Positions 15,706 through 24,792 of a DNA stretch of 43,925 nucleotides are shown here, one piece after another. Origin of the DNA: 66-474 sp035688305. GTDB taxonomy: Bacteria > Pseudomonadota > Gammaproteobacteria > Xanthomonadales > Rhodanobacteraceae. Position numbers and translations under genes: made by a program. The first letter of the stretch is position 1; the number at the start of each line of letters is the position of its first letter. Where the stretch lies: the NCBI GenBank assembly GCA_035688305.1, contig DASSNC010000034.1, forward strand, positions 1-43,925, given 5' to 3'. The notes beneath the pieces were generated by a model. That model was not told the DNA's origin and searched no databases. It saw nothing but the letters and a program-made list of their open reading frames with translations.

Positions 15706-16434
15706 ATGCGATCCGCACGTCTTTGCACTTTCATTTTCGCGCTCGTCGCGCTGCCGCTTGCGCTCGGCGCGTGCGTCAGCGGCGTGAACGGTTCGGTCGA
15801 TGTACCGGCCGGCACGACCAAGGCCGATGCCAGCACCGTGAACGGCGCGGTGAACGTCGGCGCCAAGGCCAAGGTCGACAGCGCCACCACCGTCAACGGT
15901 TCGGTCAACCTCGGGGAAGGCGCCCACGCCGGCGAAGCCACTACCGTGAACGGCCACGTCACGCTGGCTGCCAACGCGACCGCGGGCAAGATCACGACCG
16001 TCAACGGCGGTGTCACGCTCGCCAGCGGCGCGACCGTCAGCGGCGACGTCACCGCCGTGAACGGCGCGCTCAGCCTCGCTGCAGGTTCGGCCGTCAACGG
16101 CTCGCTGACCAACGTCAACAGCCACATCACCATCGACGGTGCGCACGTCGGCCAAGGCATCACCACCGTCAACGGCGACATCGACATCACCGGCAAGGCC
16201 GTGGTGGACGGCGGCATCAAGGTCACCAAGCCGAACGATCACGGCCTGCTCGGCATCCACATCAACGACAACGACGTGCCGCGGATCACCATTGGCCCCG
16301 GCGCCACCGTGAATGGACCGTTGACCTTTGAACGCCCGGTGCAGCTGTACATCAGCAACGACGCGCATGTCAGCGGTCCGATCACCGGCGCCACCGCGGT
16401 GAAGTTCAGCGGGCCGACGCCGCCTGCTTCCTGA
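15706..16434 (+). CDS. lipoprotein with seven 18-19 residue TVNG repeats (predicted beta-solenoid)
   Basis: Predicted lipoprotein of 242 aa. The signal peptide ends in the lipobox-like LGAC (Cys at about 22). From about residue 42 the mature part consists of seven consecutive units, each starting with (T/A/N)VN(G/S) and running 18 or 19 residues with alternating Val/Thr/Ala and Gly, for example TVNGSVNLGEGAHAGEAT. Such regular short repeats strongly suggest a right-handed beta-solenoid. A more variable C-terminal region follows. There are no catalytic motifs. AGGAGG sits 5 nt before ATG 15706. It stands alone, and the 253 bp upstream show no other gene. Function unknown; bactofilin-like polymerisation or a surface or structural role are possibilities only. 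Confidence 0.85.
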   Translation: MRSARLCTFIFALVALPLALGACVSGVNGSVDVPAGTTKADASTVNGAVNVGAKAKVDSATTVNGSVNLGEGAHAGEATTVNGHVTLAANATAGKITTVNGGVTLASGATVSGDVTAVNGALSLAAGSAVNGSLTNVNSHITIDGAHVGQGITTVNGDIDITGKAVVDGGIKVTKPNDHGLLGIHINDNDVPRITIGPGATVNGPLTFERPVQLYISNDAHVSGPITGATAVKFSGPTPPAS

Positions 16435-16441
16435 GCCTTTG

Positions 16442-16477
16442 CACGCGTGACCCCGGCGCTGCCAGCCGGGGTGCGTG
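16442..16477. terminator. bidirectional-type hairpin between convergent genes
   Basis: ACCCCGGC (16450-16457) pairs with GCCGGGGT (16465-16472) around a 7-nt loop. The stem can extend with CACGC (16442-16446) against GCGTG (16473-16477) after a 3-nt bulge. It lies between the ends of the beta-solenoid lipoprotein and plsB. There is no T-run, so the terminator call is tentative. Confidence 0.5.
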
Positions 16478-16520
16478 TGGCCTGGGTTCGCATGTCCGCA
16501 CGGGCCGCCACTGCCGCGCG

Positions 16521-19052
16521 TCAGCCGCCGCGCGCCGCGCCCGCGGTGGCGTCTTCACCCGCGACATCAGGCGTGATCTTCATGATCGATTGGCGCACTT
16601 CGCGTGCCAGGATCAGGCGCGCGTCGCGGGCGACGTCGTCGAGCACCGCGTCGAATTCGAGCTTGCCGTTGGCATCCGTCCAGACGATGCGGCGTTCGCG
16701 CAATTTATGGATGAAGCCACGGAACAGGCTCTTGTCGAAGAACTCGGGTGCACTTTGCTGGTACAGCAGCGAGAGGCGCTGGGCCGCAAGCTGGCAGACG
16801 TTTTCCAACTGGCCCGCGCTCAAGGTGTGCGGACCGTTTTTCACCAGCGCCGCAATCGCGATGTAGTAGCGCTCGAAGGCCTGCATCAGGCATTGCGCCA
16901 GCAGGCGCAGCTGGTAGGCGTCGTCCTCGTGGCCGGCGGCAAGATGCACCACCGAACCGTCGCCGCCTGTCGCCAGCAGGCCGCGTGCGACCAGGGCGTC
17001 AATCAACGCATCAATGCGCTCGGCAAAGCCGTTCGAATCCCACGGCAGGAACAATTCGGACTGGATGAACGGATATACCGCGCGGCCGAGGCGCTTGACC
17101 ACGTCGCGGCCGATGCGGCGGTTCTTGATGAAGCAGCACGCCACCCACGCGCCCGCCGCGAACATGTGCAACACGTTGTTGCGGAAGTACGACAGCAGCA
17201 CCGCCTTCTCGCCCTCGACCGCCAGCACGTCGCCCAGCGGATGCGCAACGCGATGGATCCAGCCCATCTGTTCGGCATAGGCGATGATGTCGGCGGGCGC
17301 CATCGGCGTCACCGTGCTGCGATCCGAATAGGGCAATTCGGTGAGGATGCCCTTCATCAATTCCAATTGCGCCAGCAGGTCGGTCTCGGCCAGCGCGTGC
17401 CGCGGCGCGGCCAGCAAGGCCAGCGCGATCAGGTTGATCGGATTGACGTCGGCGGCGCGGTTGACTTCGACCTGGATGCGTTCGGCGAGGGTGTCGATCA
17501 AACCCGGCAACCATTCCGGGCGCGCCTCGCTGCCCGACTGCGCGCGCCATTCGGGATCGGCGGCGTCGAGCAAGGGATTCAGCAGCACCGGCTCGCCAAA
17601 ACTGAGGGTCACCCGTCCGTAATGCTGGCGCAGGGCGCGCAGGCCGCGCAGGATGCCGAGCCAGGACTCGCCTTCCTTCTTCTGGCCGGACAGCTCGCCG
17701 ATGTACGCGCGGCCTTCCATCAGTTTTTCGTAGCCGATATAGACCGGCTGAAACAGTATTGGCCGGCGCGGTGCACGCAGGAAGGCGCGCACGGTCATCA
17801 TCAACATGCCGGCGCGCGGCGCCAACAAGCGCCCCGTACGCGAGCGCGTGCCTTCAATGAAGTACTCCAGCGGCACGCCGCGCTGCACCAGCTGGCTGAC
17901 GTATTCGGAGAACACCGCCGAGTACAACGCGTTGGCCTTGAAGCTGCGGCGGAGGAAGAAGGCGCCGCCCTTGCGCAGGAACGTTCCCAGCACCGGCAGG
18001 TTGAGGTTCACACCGGCGGCAATGTGCGGCGCCACCACGCCGGACATGTGCAACTGGTAACTCATCAGCACATAGTCGGCGTGGCTGCGATGGCAGGGCA
18101 CGTACACGATTTCGTGGCCCGGCGCGACGGCGCGCACGCCATCGAAATGGTGCATCGTGATGCCGTCGTACAGCTTGTTCCAGAAGTTCGACAGCAGGAA
18201 CGACACCGAGCGTACGAAGGGCGGCGAATAATCCGCGGCGATCTCGCGCGCGTAGTGTTCGGCGCGCTTCCAGGCCTTGCCCGCGCTGAGGTTTTCCCTG
18301 GCCGCGGTGGCGGTGATCGCCGCGCGCACGCTTTCGGCGTCCAGCACCGAATCCATCACCGTGCGCCGGTGTGACAGGTCCGGCCCGATCACTGCGGTGC
18401 GCACGCGCCGGAAGTGCACGCGCAACACCCGCGCCAGTTTGCGCTGCAGGCGTGGAATCCGTCCGTCGGCCGATTCCTCGCGCAGCGCGCTCAAGGAAAT
18501 CGGTGGCGAGAACCGCACGATGGTGTCGCGCCCGTTCAGCAGCAGCGCGAGCAGGCGCCGGAAGTGGCCGACCACCGCCCAGTTTTCCGAAAACAGCACG
18601 CTGAACCAGCCGGATTTGCGGTTCGGCGCGCGTCCCACGTAGATGGCAACCGGCATCAGCTGCACGTCGCTGTCGGGATCGGCTTCCAGTGACCGCAGGA
18701 TCTGCCGGATCGTGTTCAGCGCAAAGCGATCGCGATTGCGCCGCTGGAACCAGCCACCGGTGCCGCGCATCGCGAACATCGCACGCCGGCGCCGGCCCAA
18801 CCCCGGCATCACCGTGAGCGGACTGGGCAGGCCGGCCTCGCGGCAGGCGCGTTCAAGGATCAGGCTGTCGGAAAATCCGCTGCGCTCGATCACGTAGATG
18901 ACGGGTGTGTCGGGCTTCAGCAGCGACACCGGCTCGGCCGGGTCGCGCTTGATCCGCACCCACGGCGCCAGCAGCGCGCCCCACAGGGCGCGCCACCAGC
19001 TGGAATGCACCAGCGCGTCGCGGTTCAAGTTTTCGGTCATGACGTGGGCCAT
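16521..19052 (-). CDS. plsB: glycerol-3-phosphate 1-O-acyltransferase PlsB
   Basis: Inner-membrane enzyme of 843 aa that transfers an acyl chain from acyl-ACP or acyl-CoA to the sn-1 position of glycerol-3-phosphate, the first step of phospholipid synthesis. Acyltransferase block I is HRSHAD at 321-326 (His/Asp pair), followed by GGAFFLRRS, then block III with FIEGTRSRTG near 397-406, then the block IV proline segment. The length is close to E. coli PlsB, with the long N-terminal and C-terminal extensions of the bacterial family. I used ATG 19052; ATG 19040 is equally possible since neither has a strong Shine-Dalgarno sequence. It lies 137 bp downstream of an unknown lipoprotein gene on the same strand. 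Confidence 0.95.
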   Translation of the reverse strand: MAHVMTENLNRDALVHSSWWRALWGALLAPWVRIKRDPAEPVSLLKPDTPVIYVIERSGFSDSLILERACREAGLPSPLTVMPGLGRRRRAMFAMRGTGGWFQRRNRDRFALNTIRQILRSLEADPDSDVQLMPVAIYVGRAPNRKSGWFSVLFSENWAVVGHFRRLLALLLNGRDTIVRFSPPISLSALREESADGRIPRLQRKLARVLRVHFRRVRTAVIGPDLSHRRTVMDSVLDAESVRAAITATAARENLSAGKAWKRAEHYAREIAADYSPPFVRSVSFLLSNFWNKLYDGITMHHFDGVRAVAPGHEIVYVPCHRSHADYVLMSYQLHMSGVVAPHIAAGVNLNLPVLGTFLRKGGAFFLRRSFKANALYSAVFSEYVSQLVQRGVPLEYFIEGTRSRTGRLLAPRAGMLMMTVRAFLRAPRRPILFQPVYIGYEKLMEGRAYIGELSGQKKEGESWLGILRGLRALRQHYGRVTLSFGEPVLLNPLLDAADPEWRAQSGSEARPEWLPGLIDTLAERIQVEVNRAADVNPINLIALALLAAPRHALAETDLLAQLELMKGILTELPYSDRSTVTPMAPADIIAYAEQMGWIHRVAHPLGDVLAVEGEKAVLLSYFRNNVLHMFAAGAWVACCFIKNRRIGRDVVKRLGRAVYPFIQSELFLPWDSNGFAERIDALIDALVARGLLATGGDGSVVHLAAGHEDDAYQLRLLAQCLMQAFERYYIAIAALVKNGPHTLSAGQLENVCQLAAQRLSLLYQQSAPEFFDKSLFRGFIHKLRERRIVWTDANGKLEFDAVLDDVARDARLILAREVRQSIMKITPDVAGEDATAGAARGG

Positions 19053-19189
19053 GGGTGCTGCATGCCTGAATCCGGTTTACTCGATCGGGAATTGTCCCAC
19101 AACGCCGGATGCGGCCCCCGCGGCATCGGCCCAGGCCGGTGCCAACGCCCGTGCAGCCCCGCAATTGCCGGTGCGTTGTCAGAAAATGG

Positions 19190-20185
19190 TCAGATTTGAG
19201 GGTTCGCCGCGCTGGCTGCGGGCGCTGTGGATGCCGGCACGGCGGGCGTGGCCGCGCTGGCTGCCGGCGCCGGGTTGCCGCTGCCCGCGCGCGCCGCCGA
19301 AGCCGCCGGCGCGGGGTGTGCTTTGCGCCATGCATCCAGCAGGTCCGCGTCGTACCAGTGGCCGTCCACCCGGCGCATGGCCCACTCCCCGGTCATCGGC
19401 GTCCCCGCGACGGTCAGGTTCAATTGCACCACCGCCTCATCGCTGACAATCGACACGATTGCAGGCTTGGCGTCATTCAAGCTGGAAGCCAGATGCAACC
19501 CGTAAATGTCGAGCAGGCCCTCCACGCCGTTCCAGATGATGCCGTAGTTTCGCATGCTGCTGGCGTAGTCAAGCGCGCGCCATTGCTGGAGCGTTTGCAC
19601 GTGCAGCTGGCGCGCGGTGGCGCAGACGAGATTGATCGCCTTCGTCAGCTTTTTCTTGTCACCGAAATCGACCTTGGCGACGAAGGCATCGATGGCATAC
19701 AGCGCCTGCAACGCCAACAACCGTTGCCCGGATCCCAGTTGCGGGGAACTGTTGATCATTTCCTTGCCGGCCGCCGCCAGCACGCTGGCAAACACCGGCG
19801 GCAGGCCCTTGTCGCTGCCGCCAGCCAGTTCCGGCTGCAGGCGCTTCAACAGTTGGGCCTCGGCACCCGGCGCGGTCAGCATCTGCATGATCTCGGCGAA
19901 CTGCTGTTGCCGGGCTGCGGAGGCCGGTTGCTGATGCGCCTGTGAGGCATCCCATTCCTGCCGCCATTGCGCGTAATCGGCAGGCGGCAGGCGGTTCCTC
20001 ATCAAGCCGTCGAAGTCACCGCTGGCGGTGAGGCGCAGGTTGGTGGAAATGGCCTTCTCGGGCGTGACGTTGCTGGGCGGCGGCGGCGCCTGATGGCAAG
20101 CCGCGAGCAGCACGCCGAGGGCGCACGCTGCGGCCAGCGCAACGACACGCCGACGGACTGGAACGGGATGATGACTGCCGGACAT
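19190..20185 (-). CDS. uncharacterised lipoprotein with Ala/Pro-rich tail
   Basis: Predicted lipoprotein of 331 aa that I cannot assign to a named family. The N-terminus has a basic start, a hydrophobic core and lipobox LAAC (Cys at about 30), then a Pro-rich linker. The central part is helical and soluble in character, with blocks such as LRLTASGDFDGLMRNRLP and a C-terminal GEWAMRRVDGHWYDADLLD stretch that looks like a small beta-rich domain (NTF2/DUF-like in feel, not proven). The last 45 residues are a PAASAA-type low-complexity tail. ATG 20185 starts directly at the signal peptide; the open frame further upstream is antisense to pyrF. It lies downstream of pyrF on the same strand. Confidence 0.8.
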   Translation of the reverse strand: MSGSHHPVPVRRRVVALAAACALGVLLAACHQAPPPPSNVTPEKAISTNLRLTASGDFDGLMRNRLPPADYAQWRQEWDASQAHQQPASAARQQQFAEIMQMLTAPGAEAQLLKRLQPELAGGSDKGLPPVFASVLAAAGKEMINSSPQLGSGQRLLALQALYAIDAFVAKVDFGDKKKLTKAINLVCATARQLHVQTLQQWRALDYASSMRNYGIIWNGVEGLLDIYGLHLASSLNDAKPAIVSIVSDEAVVQLNLTVAGTPMTGEWAMRRVDGHWYDADLLDAWRKAHPAPAASAARAGSGNPAPAASAATPAVPASTAPAASAANPQI

Positions 20186-20226
20186 GCGCCGAAGTGTGGC
20201 GAGGCAAGGCCCGCGAGGCAAGCCGG

Positions 20227-20258
20227 CCGGTTTGGCCGAACCGCCTGGGCCGAACCGG
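20227..20258 (-). terminator. hairpin immediately after pyrF
   Basis: CCGGTTTGGCC (20227-20237) and GGCCGAACCGG (20248-20258) pair over 10 of 11 positions with a 10-nt loop, starting 1 nt after the pyrF stop codon. No T-run follows on the minus strand. It could terminate or attenuate transcription between pyrF and the lipoprotein gene. Confidence 0.5.
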
Positions 20259-20259
20259 T

Positions 20260-20973
20260 TCAGCCGGTGGCAGCGTCGATCTGCGCGATCATGAATGCAG
20301 CCATGACTGCAGGATCCGGCGCCAGCCGGATCGGGCGGCCCACCACGATATAGTCCGCGCCCTGCGCGAACGCGGTCGGCACATCCACGGTGCGCTTCTG
20401 GTCGTCGCCCGAGGCCACCGCCGGTCGAATCCCGGGGCAGACGGTGAGCAGATCGGGACCAAGCGCAGCGCGCAGGCGCGGCAAATCGGCGCCCGAGCAG
20501 ACCACACCGTCGACGCCCGCTGCTTGCGCCAGGCGTGCGCGCTGGATCACGACTTCGGCGGGATCGCCTTGCACACCCAGCGCGGCGAGATCGGCCGTAT
20601 CGTTGCTGGTCAGCACGGTCACCGCCAACAGCTGCAGCGAACCCTGCACCGCCACCGCGGCTTCCAGCATGGCGCGGCTGTCGCAATGAATCGTCGCGAA
20701 CGTCACCGGGTACGCGGCCAGTCCGCGTACTGCACCGGCGACGGTCGCGGGCACGTCGTGGAACTTGAGGTCGGCGAAGATGTGCTTGCCGCGGCGCGCC
20801 AGTTCATCCAGCACCCGGAAATAATCGCCGCCCGACAGCAACTCCAGGCCGATCTTGTAGAACGACACGGCATCGCCGAGGCGATCCATCCAGGCCACGG
20901 CCTCGTCGTAACCGGGAACATCCAGCGCAAAGATCAGGCGATCGCGGGCGGCGGTGGGCGTGGTGGGCGGCAT
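20260..20973 (-). CDS. pyrF: orotidine 5'-phosphate decarboxylase
   Basis: Cytosolic enzyme of 237 aa that converts OMP to UMP in the last step of de novo pyrimidine synthesis. The N-terminal strand IFALDVP carries the first substrate Asp. The catalytic D-x-K-x-x-D array is in FADLKFHDVPATV (about residues 60-72). The phosphate-binding end has VVGRPI near 208-213. Size and motif order match E. coli PyrF (type I). ATG 20973 has AGGAG 6 nt upstream. It diverges from the ADP-ribosylglycohydrolase-like gene across a 132-bp gap. Confidence 0.96.
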   Translation of the reverse strand: MPPTTPTAARDRLIFALDVPGYDEAVAWMDRLGDAVSFYKIGLELLSGGDYFRVLDELARRGKHIFADLKFHDVPATVAGAVRGLAAYPVTFATIHCDSRAMLEAAVAVQGSLQLLAVTVLTSNDTADLAALGVQGDPAEVVIQRARLAQAAGVDGVVCSGADLPRLRAALGPDLLTVCPGIRPAVASGDDQKRTVDVPTAFAQGADYIVVGRPIRLAPDPAVMAAFMIAQIDAATG

Positions 20974-21105
20974 GCGGGCTCCTGCAGCGAATTCGCGCAA
21001 TTTTAGCGGACGCAAACGGCGCCGTCTTGGCGTACGGGCGTACGATGAACGGCTGTGCACGGACCGGCATGCGCGCCGGCCCGCGGCTTGCGTTGGAGGA
21101 TCAGC

Positions 21106-22188
21106 ATGAGCACGATCAGTTTTGAACAACGCGCCTGCGGCGCCCTCATGGGCGCACTCGTCGGCGAAGCGCTGGGCGTTGGCCCGCATTGGTACTACGA
21201 CCTCGACGAATTGCACGCGACGTTCGGGCCATGGATCGATAACTACACCACGCCGCGGCCGGGGCGTTACCACGAGGGACTGGAAGCCGGGCAGTCCTCG
21301 CAAGCCGGCTGGTTGCTGGCACTCACCATGCGCTCGCTGGCCGAGCGCCGCGGCTACGAGGAGGCCGATTTTTGCGCGCGCCTCGATCGTGACTTCTTCC
21401 CGCTGATCGACGGCACCCCGCGCTGCGGACCCGGCGGCTATACCAGCCAGTCGATGCGCGAGGCGCATCGCCTGCGCGTGGAGCAGGGCCTGCCCTGGGG
21501 CCAGGTCGGCGGCTATGCCGACAACACCGAAGCGATCGAGCGCAGCCTGGCGATTGCCGTACGTTACGCACGCGTGCCACGCAGGTTGGCGCAGGCCGTG
21601 AGTGCCAACACCGCACTCACCCAGATCGACGCCAGCGTCGGCGCCATGACCACGGCGTACTGCGCCGCGCTCGGGCTGCTGGTGCAGGGCGAATCCTTCG
21701 ACGAACACATCTCCGACAAGCTGATGACGCTGGTGCGCGACGGCGAGCTGCCGTTCCACACCGTGACCACCGGCGGAGAAGGCATGGTGCCCGCAGGTGC
21801 CGAACGCGCCCACATGGCCGGCCACTTCCCCTCGCCGGATGCCTTGTTGTCGATGGGCACCAGCGCGCGCGCCGCGCACGACCCCGGCGTGCACATCGAA
21901 CCGGCGTGGAAGGTGTCGCTCGTCTACGGCATGCCGTGTGCGATCTACTACCAGCTGCCGGCGGTGTACTACCTTGCCGCGCGCTTTTCAGACGATTTTG
22001 AAGCGGCGGTGTTGCACGCGCTCAACGGCGGTGGCCAGAACCAGGCCCGCGCGATGCTGACCGGCGCGCTGGTGGGCGCGCTGGTCGGCTTCGACGGCAT
22101 CCCGCAGCGCTTCGTCCGCGGTCTCGAAAAATCCGGCGAATATCTTGATCTGGCGCAGCGCATCGCGCGGCAGGCTGAGCAAGACTGA
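21106..22188 (+). CDS. ADP-ribosylglycohydrolase-fold protein with altered metal-site residues
   Basis: Protein of 360 aa matching the ADP-ribosylglycohydrolase / J1-crystallin family in its start (CGALMGALVGEALGVG, residues 11-26) and end (NGGGQNQARAMLTGALVGALVG, 307-328). Active members hydrolyse ADP-ribose linkages with two Mg ions held by a GDALG Asp, a (T)DDT motif and a C-terminal DTD. Here these read GEALG, ADNTE (138-142) and GGGQNQ (308-313), so several usual ligands are missing. It may be a non-hydrolytic relative or act on another substrate. ATG 21106 has GGAGGA 5 nt upstream. It probably shares a transcript with the reductase 77 bp downstream. Confidence 0.85.
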   Translation: MSTISFEQRACGALMGALVGEALGVGPHWYYDLDELHATFGPWIDNYTTPRPGRYHEGLEAGQSSQAGWLLALTMRSLAERRGYEEADFCARLDRDFFPLIDGTPRCGPGGYTSQSMREAHRLRVEQGLPWGQVGGYADNTEAIERSLAIAVRYARVPRRLAQAVSANTALTQIDASVGAMTTAYCAALGLLVQGESFDEHISDKLMTLVRDGELPFHTVTTGGEGMVPAGAERAHMAGHFPSPDALLSMGTSARAAHDPGVHIEPAWKVSLVYGMPCAIYYQLPAVYYLAARFSDDFEAAVLHALNGGGQNQARAMLTGALVGALVGFDGIPQRFVRGLEKSGEYLDLAQRIARQAEQD

Positions 22189-22265
22189 GCACGGCCTCAT
22201 CACGACCGCATGCCTACAATGGCCGGGTTGAGCATCCACGCAATCCACAGGGAGCCCGCAAGACC

Positions 22266-22961
22266 ATGGCCACCAGTTACGACGTCAAATTGCTGCGCAA
22301 GCGCGAAGTTGCCGAGGGCACGACCGAATTCACGCTGGAGAAGCCGCCCGGTTTCGAATATCGCGCCGGCCAGTTCGGCGACCTGGTGTTGCCACCGTCC
22401 ACCGGGCTCGACGACAGCAACAACAAGCACGGCTTTTCGTTCGTGAGCGCGCCCTTCGAGGACACCTTGCGCATGGCGACACGCATGCGTGGCAGCGCCT
22501 TCAAGAATGCCGCAGCCAAGGTACCGGAAGGCACCATGGTCAAGCTGCTGGCGCTGTGGGGCGATTTCACGCTGCAGAAGAGCACCCATGCGCCGGCGGT
22601 GTTCATCACCGGCGGCATCGGCATCACCCCGGTGCGCAGCATCGTCGCGCAGGCGACGCACGACCACACCGCACACAAGCTCACCTTGATCTACGCCAAC
22701 CGCACGCCGGCACTTGCGGCCTACACCGATGACTTCCAGTCTTTCGCCGCCGCCAATCCGAACTTCAGCTTCGTACCTGTGTACACCGCAACCCAGGGCC
22801 ACGTGAATGCCGACACCATCCGCCAACACGTGCCGGATATCGAGGCATCGCGCTTCTATCTTTCCGGCCCGGAGGGCATGGTCAAGGCGATGCGCGCACT
22901 GCTGATGGAAGTGGGCGCCGACGAAGACAACATCCGCACCGAAGAATTCGAAGGTTATTGA
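22266..22961 (+). CDS. FNR-like FAD/NAD(P)H oxidoreductase
   Basis: Flavin reductase-type protein of 231 aa. The N-terminal beta-barrel FAD domain includes YRAGQFGDL and FSFVSAPFE, which correspond to the RxYS-like flavin contact of ferredoxin reductases. The C-terminal NAD(P) domain has FITGGIGITPVRSIV (about residues 118-132) and YLSGPEGMVKAM (about 199-210). There is no [2Fe-2S] domain or N-terminal extension, so it needs an external acceptor. The substrate is unknown. AGGGAG lies about 11 nt before ATG 22266. It converges with the response-regulator gene 15 bp away. Confidence 0.88.
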   Translation: MATSYDVKLLRKREVAEGTTEFTLEKPPGFEYRAGQFGDLVLPPSTGLDDSNNKHGFSFVSAPFEDTLRMATRMRGSAFKNAAAKVPEGTMVKLLALWGDFTLQKSTHAPAVFITGGIGITPVRSIVAQATHDHTAHKLTLIYANRTPALAAYTDDFQSFAAANPNFSFVPVYTATQGHVNADTIRQHVPDIEASRFYLSGPEGMVKAMRALLMEVGADEDNIRTEEFEGY

Positions 22962-22976
22962 GCGTCCAGCGCGCGA

Positions 22977-23675
22977 CTATTGCCGCAGCAGCTTGCGCAC
23001 GGCCGGCAGGTTGCGCCGGCTGACTTCGGGCGTGGCCTCGCTGCCGGCAATCAGGGCACGCATCGTGGTGTCGGGATCGCGGCGCAAGCCCAGCAGCCGC
23101 TCGACCGGAATCAGGCATGCGCGATGCACGCGCACGAAGCGTTCCGGAAAGGCCTCCTCGATCGCTTTCAAGGATTGTTCGGTCAAGGCCTCGCCTTCCT
23201 CGCCATGCACGGTGACGTACTTGTCGTCGGCGCTGAGATACAGGATCTGCGCGAGCGGAATGCGCACCGGCGCGCCATGGGCCTGCGCGGCCAATGCTGC
23301 GGCCGGACGCGCCCGCTGGCGCAAGGCAGCCGCCCGCTTCAGCGCTTCGCGCAGGCGTTCGAGCCGAACGGGTTTGAGCAGGTAATCCGCCGCGCGCAAT
23401 TCGTACGCGGCCAGCGCGTGTTCCTCGTAGGCGGTGCAGAACACCAGTTGTGGCGGATCCGGCAGCGCGGCGAGGCGGCGCGCCACGCCGATGCCATCCA
23501 GCCCCGGCATCGCGATGTCCAGCAGCAACAGCTCGACGCGGGTTTCCGCGCACGCAGCCAGCGCGGCCTCGCCATCGCCGACGCTGGCGACCACCTCGGC
23601 ACCCTCGCAGTCGCGCAACAACGCGGTCATGCGCGCGCGCGCCAGCGGCTCGTCATCAACGATGACTATTCGCAT
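22977..23675 (-). CDS. LytTR-family response regulator (AlgR-like)
   Basis: Response regulator of 232 aa. The receiver domain carries the acidic pair DDEP at residues 7-10, the phospho-acceptor Asp in LLLLDIAMPGLDG (about 54), the conserved Thr/Ser switch region (VFCTAYEEHA) and K in YLLKPV. The C-terminal LytTR DNA-binding domain (about 130-232) contains ILYLSADDKYVTVHG and RFVRVHRACLIPVERL, the typical strand and loop blocks. It should bind paired direct repeats upstream of target genes. It lies 62 bp downstream of its presumed kinase. The start is set at ATG 23675, where the receiver begins. AlgR orthology is plausible, but hemC is not adjacent. Confidence 0.92.
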   Translation of the reverse strand: MRIVIVDDEPLARARMTALLRDCEGAEVVASVGDGEAALAACAETRVELLLLDIAMPGLDGIGVARRLAALPDPPQLVFCTAYEEHALAAYELRAADYLLKPVRLERLREALKRAAALRQRARPAAALAAQAHGAPVRIPLAQILYLSADDKYVTVHGEEGEALTEQSLKAIEEAFPERFVRVHRACLIPVERLLGLRRDPDTTMRALIAGSEATPEVSRRNLPAVRKLLRQ

Positions 23676-23737
23676 GAGCAGATGACCCGCAAGCAATCTT
23701 CACGCAACATTTTTCCACGTCCCCCGGCGACCCTGAC

Positions 23738-24778
23738 TCAAGGAAGCGGCGCATCCGGCAACCTCACGAGCACCCGATAGAGTCCACCCTCCTTGCGCAC
23801 GTCGATGCCGCCGCGCTCCCCGAAGTGGTAGGCGATGCGACGGCGGACACTGTCGAGTCCATGCCGGCTGCGCGCCGGTGGCGCAGCGTCCGGCAACGGG
23901 TTGGCAATCTCGATTTCGATGCCGCCTTCGACACGGCGCCCGCTGAGCGTAAGCGTGCCGCCCGCGCGCAGCGGCTGGATGCCGTGGTAGACCGCGTTTT
24001 CGACCAACGGCTGCAGCAGCAGCGCCGGCATCTCCAGGGCGCGCGGCAGCGCATCGAGGTCGCGCTGCACCTGCAGGCGGTCACCCAGACGCAACTGCTC
24101 GATCGCGAGGTAGCGGTCGATCAGGTCCAGCTCCGTGCCGAGCGTGCCCGGCTTGTCTTCGGCGCCGAGCGCCGCGCGGAACAATTCCGACAAGTCCTCG
24201 ACCGTGCGTTCGGCGGCATCGGGATCGGTGCGCACCAGCGCGGCCACGGTGTTCATGCTGTTGAACAGGAAGTGCGGGCGGATGCGCGCCTGCAAGGCGT
24301 CGAATTGCGCGCGTGAAACGGCCGCAAGCCGCGCACGCCAGTCGGCGAGCACCTGGAAGTAGCGCAACAGCGCCGCCGCCAGCAGCGCGGCCAGTGCCGT
24401 GTTGCCGGCGACGAAGCGCGTGCCGGAACTTGGCGTGAGGCCGGTGCCGAACGCGTGGTCGATCCACGCTACGACCGCGCTCGCGAACGCCACCAGCAAC
24501 ACCAGCGCCAGCCACGACAGGGCGTAGCTGGCGACGCGCGGGAAGCGTGTGAGCAGCGGCGACAGCCGGCACAGCAACAGGGCCGACAACAGGGCCAGCC
24601 ATACCACGAAGGCCGACGCGGTGAAGAAGCCGCGCCACGCCATCCGCGCATCCGGCGCCAGGGCGTCGACCATCACCACGAGTTCGGCCACCACCACGAG
24701 TGTGAACACCGCGCCGGCGTTGCAGAAATCCGGCAACACGGGGTGGTCGTGGTGCGGCGGGGGCATGGGACCGGCCAT
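23738..24778 (-). CDS. LytS/YehU-type sensor histidine kinase (AlgZ-like)
   Basis: Membrane histidine kinase of 346 aa. Four hydrophobic segments occupy about residues 20-150 with little periplasmic sequence. The His_kinase domain carries the phospho-acceptor in RPHFLFNSMN (about 194-203), followed by a HATPase region with PLVENAVYHGIQ (N-box) and a G-box in SRHGLDSVRRR. This architecture is the LytS/AlgZ(FimS) class that pairs with LytTR regulators, and the partner gene is directly downstream. ATG 24778 lies 14 nt after the stop of the carboxylesterase gene, so all three are likely one unit; ATG 24766 is an alternative start. The signal sensed cannot be inferred. Confidence 0.92.
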   Translation of the reverse strand: MAGPMPPPHHDHPVLPDFCNAGAVFTLVVVAELVVMVDALAPDARMAWRGFFTASAFVVWLALLSALLLCRLSPLLTRFPRVASYALSWLALVLLVAFASAVVAWIDHAFGTGLTPSSGTRFVAGNTALAALLAAALLRYFQVLADWRARLAAVSRAQFDALQARIRPHFLFNSMNTVAALVRTDPDAAERTVEDLSELFRAALGAEDKPGTLGTELDLIDRYLAIEQLRLGDRLQVQRDLDALPRALEMPALLLQPLVENAVYHGIQPLRAGGTLTLSGRRVEGGIEIEIANPLPDAAPPARSRHGLDSVRRRIAYHFGERGGIDVRKEGGLYRVLVRLPDAPLP

Positions 24779-24792
24779 GCGCGCAGTATGCC

